Positions 58,109 to 64,000 of a stretch of 64,000 nucleotides of DNA are shown piece after piece. Both the position numbers and the translations under genes were made by a program. The stretch is taken from assembly GCA_026874595.1 (NCBI GenBank), contig CM049317.1:30312901-30376900 (forward strand), in the 5' to 3' direction. The DNA comes from Sipunculus nudus. Its lineage: Eukaryota > Annelida > Sipuncula > Golfingiida > Sipunculidae. The notes beneath the pieces were generated by a model, which saw only the letters and a program-made list of their open reading frames with translations, did no database searches and was not told the origin of the DNA. Within the stretch, counting starts at the first letter, position 1. Every line of letters starts with the position of its first letter.

Positions 58109-60757
58109 TTTAGCTCAGCTGACTATAAGTCATCTGAGCTATAGTCGTGGTCCATTGTCCGTCGTCCGTCCGTCTGTCTGTCCGTCCGTCCATCTGTCTG
58201 TCCGAATGTCCGTCCGTAAGACTGGCACGTTTCGACACCATTGGAATTAGAATCTGAAATTTGCCATTCAGTTAGATGTCCCAAAAATCTCCTACCATGC
58301 CGAAAATTGGGTAAATAGGACTTCGTTCCTTCGAGATATTAAGGAAAAACCTCAATTTTTTATTAGAAATCTATTTTCACACTTCAGGACTGCCTAATAT
58401 CAAAATCACTCGTCTGGTTTTCTTCATATTTACCATAAATATTCCTCTATATAGTTCCTATGTACATGCAAGAAATTAAGTCAGTATTATTTAATTTAAA
58501 AAATTATGGGCCCAAACATAATGGACTTTGTAAAAAAAATCAGGAAAGATATTTGGTCACTTAACACAAAACATGTTAAAGCTATGGACCTTTTTTCCAG
58601 TAATATAACTTTAATTAATCAAAATTAAATTGTATACCCAAAATTAGATCAAAATCTTTTAAATTTTTTAAAATATTAATAAAAATAAAAAATTGGTACC
58701 TTAAATTTTGCCCAACTTTGACCATGGCACGTTTTTTTCCTGTAAGTACTGTGGATTTAATTTTCACAGCATGTTTTTGTTAGCATTTTGTCTGTTAACA
58801 CCAAAAATTTGAAACCAGTTGATCAAAAACTGTAGATTTCAAGCACCATGTCACATCAAGTTTACATCAAGCTAGTGTTATGCAGTTTGCTAGAGCTCAG
58901 CTCCCCAGCTTCAGCTCTAAGTTCCTTAAATTTAGCATACAGTTAGAGGTCTCCAAAATCCCCTACCATGCCAAGAATTTTATCACTAGGACTTAATTCC
59001 TTCGAAATATTAATGAAAAACTTCATTTTGCCATTAAAAACCCATTGTTACACTGTAAGACTGCCTAATATCAAAACCACTGATCTGACTTTGATCATAT
59101 GTAATATACATATTTTTCTATACATTCACTATGCACATGCCAGAAATGATGTCAGTATTGCGTAATTGTTTTAAGTTATGGGCCCAAACATAATGCACTT
59201 TTTAAAAAATCAAGAAATATATTTACTCCCTTAACAAGAGGATTGCTGAAGCTAGAGATTTTTTGTCAGGGATGTAACATTATTTAATCAAGATTTAATT
59301 GAATACCAAAAATTAGTTCTGAATTTTTCAAATTTTATAAGTTATTAGTATAAATATAAAATTAGTACCTTAAATTTTGCCCAACCTTGACCATGGCACG
59401 TTTGTTTACTGAGAGCACTGTTGATATAATTTTCATATCATGCACACATAAGGATTTCATCTTTGTAGTTTAGAAAGCTGAAAGAAATTAGCCAAATATT
59501 GTAGCTGTTATTAATGTTTATATGTCAGACCCAGGCTTAATCAAGCCCCTCTTCAGTCACCTGTATGTTGAACTTGTTGACCCTTCATCAGATTATGCAT
59601 GCTTGAGCGAAGCATACACTGGGGCAGCCAGGCAGCTAATGCCCAGCCACAGTTGATCCAGGTGTCCAACCCAACTCATCTAGTAGTTGTTTTGAAAAAC
59701 AACATAACAATAAACAATAAATTAATAATTTTGTATTGGTTTTTTATAACAAATTAAAAGAAAAGGAATTTGTTAGTTGATGAGTAACAGAAAATTAACT
59801 TGCAGTTACTGATGATGTAAGAATCTTTTATATATGGATAGAATGTCAATGTCAATGTTATTCCAAATAACACCATGCAGTCACCTATGGTATTTTTCAG
59901 TGAAATTTAATGATAAAAAAATAAATTATATTATTCATTACTAATCATCAGGGATCATATGAAGGAAATAAATGATAGACCCAATATGCAGATAATATTA
60001 ATCTAGATTCCTACTGTGTCTTGTGTGCAGATTGATGTGAAAGTAGTCCAAAGTTAATATATTACATTTATTTTTTTTTTAATATAAATAAAAGCCATAA
60101 AACCAGGTACTTATGATCATTATTTAAATTTGTGAATTTTGTATATTCTGGATTCTCAACATCTTTGTTTGGCTAAAACTGAATAAAAACTAGACATGGT
60201 GCGAATGCTTTGCAAATTTATTTGAATACGAATATGAATATGTACTGCATTAAAAAATTTTATTGCATAAGAATGGGAATTCAGGTAAAAATGAAAGTAT
60301 TTGAATTCTAGTGCAGATACTTTCAAAATGTATTCATGAATGCATTCATGAATATATTTTATAATATTATTTCAATAATCATTTCAGTTATATTTTATTT
60401 TAAAAAATCATATGATTTTCTTCTTATTTTTTTTTAAATAAAAATTATATTGGCATAATATTTGTTATTAAATTTTAATAAATAGTTAAACTCTTTTATA
60501 ATATGTGCTGCTTATAAGTTATATGGCCAAGTCAAAATCTGTGTGACAATAGCACTCCATTTGTTAATAAAATAAATGAAATCAATCCTCTTCCCTGTCT
60601 CCAAAGATACTATCAAAATCATACATAAGCTAAACACCAACAACTCATAATAAAGCTTATATTTATTACCACACAAAACAAGCATGTGCCTCTTTCCCAA
60701 ATCATATTTTTATCATATATAACAGCTGAGCGCCATGACCCATGGGTCCCTTGTTTT
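58109..60757 (+). repeat. Interspersed repeat family R1, long copy (about 2.6 kb)
   Basis: Same ends as the 55449 copy (TTTTAGCTCAGCTGACTATA at the left; CAGCTGAGCGCCATGACCCA and GGGTCCCTTGTTTTT at the right). The middle repeats part of itself: the 'ctcctaccatgcc', 'gggcccaaacataatg' and 'attttcac' blocks appear at 58280-58790 and again at 58950-59460, so two copies may be nested or joined. Confidence 0.7.
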
Positions 60758-60829
60758 TACATTTCAGGGAAACACCTGTTTACATTTCACATGCACACAA
60801 AATATTACTTATTCTGTAAAGTCCCTACC

Positions 60830-61755
60830 ATGTCGAGGCAGAGACTGTAATCTGGTAGAATTGGAGTTTCTACTGGTAGAAACAACAATTGGAGTCTCAG
60901 CTGGTAGAAACCACAATCGGAATCTCTACCAGTAAAAACTCTGATTCTACTGGTAGAGACTCCAATAACAGTTCCTACCAGTAGAAACTGCGATCCTACT
61001 GGTAGGAACTTCAGTACTACTGATAGGAACTCTAAATTCTGTTGGTGCAGTCCCCAAATAAGTTTCTATGGCTGTAAAAAAAGGTCATAGGAAGATAAGT
61101 CACAAATTTAGGCAGGAAATACAGACAAAAAACTTGTTTAAGGGGTATATTCAAAATTACATATGTGACTTTTCATCATACTTAAAATTGTGACTTTATT
61201 TTTTGTGACTTTTTCCCCTTCAAAAACCTGTGACTTCCTACCTGTATGTCCTTGTTACTAACTGCTTAATGGGTGTGAAGCATGTCACAGGCAAGGAACC
61301 ACTGTGTTGTAAAAAAATTATTACCTTGATGTTTGTCCTTCTAACAAAACTACTCACTAGGTGGGATAGATATCACAGGTAAGGCATTAATTAGGTGTTC
61401 ACTTTATTTTTCATTGATAGATGCCACATCTGAAAGGTTTAGATAAAGGTATGCTTAATAAGTGATCCTGGATCGATCGCAGTTTCTCCTGGAAGGAACT
61501 AAGATTGGAGTCCTACTGGTAGATTCTGATCTATGTCAAGGTAGAGACTGCGATCTGGTAGATATAGGTATGCTTTATCAATGTTTCTGGATCGCAGTTT
61601 CTACTGGTAGGAACTGTGATTGGAGTCTCTACCAATAGAATCGGAATTTCTAATAGTAGAGATTCTGGTCATGGTTTCTACCAGCAGAGACTCTGATCAA
61701 AGTTTCTACCAGTAGAAACTCTGATTCTACCAGATCGCAGTCTCTAACCTGACAT
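60830..61755. mobile_element. Palindrome-rich element with about 47-bp terminal inverted repeats
   Basis: The left end, ATGTCGAGGCAGAGACTG through ATCTGGTAGAAT and GAGTTTCTACTGG, is complemented at the right end (61709-61755) with few changes. Between them are many short words of the type TTTCTACTGGTAGAAAC in both orientations, grouped at 60850-61040 and 61480-61720. A further internal copy of the end sequence is at about 61541. No ORF. It resembles a foldback or MITE-type element. Confidence 0.7.
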
Positions 61756-63438
61756 ATACCACAAAAACACTCATGTTTATGTAATTTGGCCTGGAAAAAT
61801 TCACATCCAACACACTTGAACAGAATACATGGTCCTGTTTGGGTCAGATTTTGACTCCAACAATCTCTAAACAGCAGATTAGTTCTCTTCCGTTCCAGTC
61901 TGTGCAGTGTGCCAGTGTGGCTCAATGTTTACAGCTCATAGACCAGACAGACAAAAGCACTAAACCTGGTACTCTCCTGCTGATTTCATAAGACATGATT
62001 TGAAGAGATGATGCAAACACACACATGAGCTACATTTAGATGTCATGCTTTATGTGGTCTACAATCAGCCATTTTACTTTCCCACTACGTGGAATGCAGA
62101 TTCCTAACACACAGACAATGGAATTTTTAGTTCAGAATTCCCGTTCTTAGTTTTATACATCGTAGGTCCTTGTGATGTAACAGAGGTCATTTGTACAGTA
62201 ACATGTACAGTTACAATGTATAAAACCATTGTGTTGTTATCTTTTTTACTAACAATCAGATACAGTTTAAATGCCATCACCCCAGACTGTCACAGTGAGA
62301 TATCCCAACACAAAATCAATCTGCTTGTCATAAGTTTGGTTTTAAATTTATCATATAGAATTTGTACAAGGGAGAGAATTATTTTCAGTTTGTCTCTACT
62401 CTTAAGGTATTCTCTATTCTTTTCTAAGCCTATAAGATTTAGTGCTTTTATGGATTTTGTGTAAATCACAAGCATTGGTAGATAGGCCAGGGGCAGTGGA
62501 ACAAAGTATTACAAGACTAGTTAGCTTAGCTCTGTTTGTGCTGCTTAACATCACTGTGTTCCATTCTGTTTTTCAGTTTGTGCATCTTTTTCAGGTGACA
62601 ATAATTTCGGGCATTATTCTTAATTCAGTTGCATCAAACAATGAAAGTGGGTTTATTGCCCACTGCTGAGGTTATATAAATGTAGGTTATTAAGTTTTTC
62701 TCTGTAAAAAAGGAGTTGATATCCTGTTTATTACCACCTTACCACCCACTGTTTATTGTATCCCCGGTGTGAAATCATGTGGTTGGTCAGGTACAGACTG
62801 GCTATTTTCCCCACCAGACATGACACATTTAGCACTGTATGTCATCAGCGTGCAGCATTACATACAGAGAATGAAAACTGATATTGACCAGTTTCTCAGA
62901 CCCTCTGTATATTCTGCTGACCTTATAAGGGTCTAATCCAAGGCATCTGATTTCTTAGAAACCGTGCTTGCATCAAGCCGGTAAATCGAATGCTTCATAT
63001 AAATCAAATTCCCTGACCTATTAAACACATGCTGCTTTTCATAAAGTTTTTACCACTGAGTTTCAGATTGCCTTCCAACGAATTCAGGCTTAAATAGTGT
63101 GTGGTATAGTGAATCGTATATTTGGACAAAAATAGTTATGTCTTGCTTAAATAGATGGGGTATTCTAATGAATATATGACAAAAATGTGAACAGGTATAT
63201 ATTATTGTACATCATTTGAAATAAAATATATAGACAGAAGACTTACATAAAAGACTTTTTGTTTTATGAACAATTCAGATTATATCTTCCTCAAACTGTA
63301 AATGCAAAGGTTATTGAGAGGTTTAGGACTTGCTGCTCAAGTCCAAACTATAAAAGGTATCAGACATTGAGTAATCTGAAATTTTATACATAACCAACAC
63401 CATGGTTGTCTTGCAAAAAAAAAGGAAAAAGCATTTTT
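61756..63438 (+). other. ACVR2 intron 2, no gene seen
   Basis: No transmembrane or kinase exon recognised. An acceptor-like 'gtttttcag' at about 62576 is followed by sequence that stops within a few codons in the phase required by exon 2. Confidence 0.5.
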
Positions 63439-63706
63439 AGGGCCAAAAAAAATAAAAGGTATGGTTCTCAGGCACAGCCTGCATCAATTTTAACCCCCTG
63501 CATCAAAAATTTTTATTTTTATTTCCATCTTTCAAGAAGATAAAGTAATACAATTTGATAAGATTTCTTTTGCTATGTAGTGCTTTTGCCCGTTTCATGC
63601 TTTTCCCTGATCATATGACATTTTCATCGAAATATACAAAAGAAAGGTAAAATATCGCCAGCCAGCACTTGTTTCTGAAAAAAGTGCCTGAGAACCATAC
63701 AAAATT
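63439..63706 (+). mobile_element. MITE family M1, copy 3
   Basis: Left end GGGCCAAAAAAAATAAAA then GGTATGGTTCTCAGGCAC; right end GTGCCTGAGAACCATAC, a perfect complement over 16 bases, and so the best-preserved TIR pair of the three copies. Interior as in 12762-13067. Confidence 0.87.
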
Positions 63707-64000
63707 TTGAAAATATGATACAATCTCCAATTTACTTAAACTCATGTCAAGGCCCAGATCCCAATCTTGACCAATCAGGAATTTGTCCAGCCCATATACT
63801 GATCAGGGTTTAGGCTAGACTGAATTCTGATTGCGATTTGCTCTGGACCAATTCCTGGATGTTCTGGACCAAATCTGGATTGTGCCCTGGTCCAGCCCAT
63901 CATTATCAGAATGATAGAATCTTCTTGTGCCGTGATGCATGGAGAGAGGAATTCACAGATATTGTTGTATACACTGGTCTCTTTGGTTTTTGTCAGAGAT
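63707..64000 (+). other. Intron sequence at the window end
   Basis: Contains several 'tctggaccaaatctgg' and 'gatcagggtttaggct' type phrases that resemble 47390-47470, so probably another repeat fragment. No exon. Confidence 0.4.

Noticed and set aside
62570-62669. Possible ACVR2 exon 3 after an acceptor-like site
   Set aside because: In the phase left by exon 2 the sequence meets a stop within about ten codons, and it shows no transmembrane segment.

Overview
The window looks like nuclear DNA of a mollusc, most likely a bivalve. It is AT-rich, has small exons in long introns, and is crowded with repeats of the kind bivalve genomes carry: CTGT/CCGT-rich repeat heads, AGGTCA-rich repeats, helentron-like elements with tandem cores, and MITEs. 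The species call is inference; the three genes are animal genes supported by protein similarity and consistent splice phases.

Region by region. 1-3335 holds interspersed repeat copies. 3336-4121 is a 145-bp tandem satellite, split by a complete 7,144-bp BEL/Pao LTR retrotransposon (4122-11265) with apparently identical 634-bp LTRs, a GGGGG target duplication and one 1,760-codon gag-pol ORF that lacks the normal gag zinc knuckle. Satellite and element lie upstream of, and probably inside an intron of, the xylulose kinase gene (XYLB, + strand). Its last five exons are at 11712-18300. The end of its third visible exon is duplicated in tandem with the splice donor.

18499-27300 is non-coding: a CCAAT-box cluster, a helentron-like non-autonomous element (19364-20533), a MITE, and a 3.4-kb minisatellite with 40-bp period. 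A bZIP transcription-factor gene runs on the minus strand from about 30340 to 27326. Its second exon carries a 55-codon upstream ORF overlapping the bZIP frame, and a second possible donor 40 nt upstream would join that ORF to the bZIP frame. This is the most interesting regulatory arrangement in the window.

34488-55177 contains the first two coding exons of a type II activin receptor gene (+ strand), separated by a 20.3-kb intron. The intron holds a perfect 84-bp inverted repeat (37244-37487) and many interspersed repeats. The transmembrane and kinase exons are not seen and should lie beyond 64000. 55178-64000 is intron with two long repeat copies, a palindrome-rich element with inverted ends (60830-61755) and a third MITE copy.

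The three genes act in unrelated processes (pentose metabolism, transcription control, TGF-beta-type signalling). Apart from a shared promoter-like motif (18499-18536 and 30441-30474), nothing shows them to be co-regulated.
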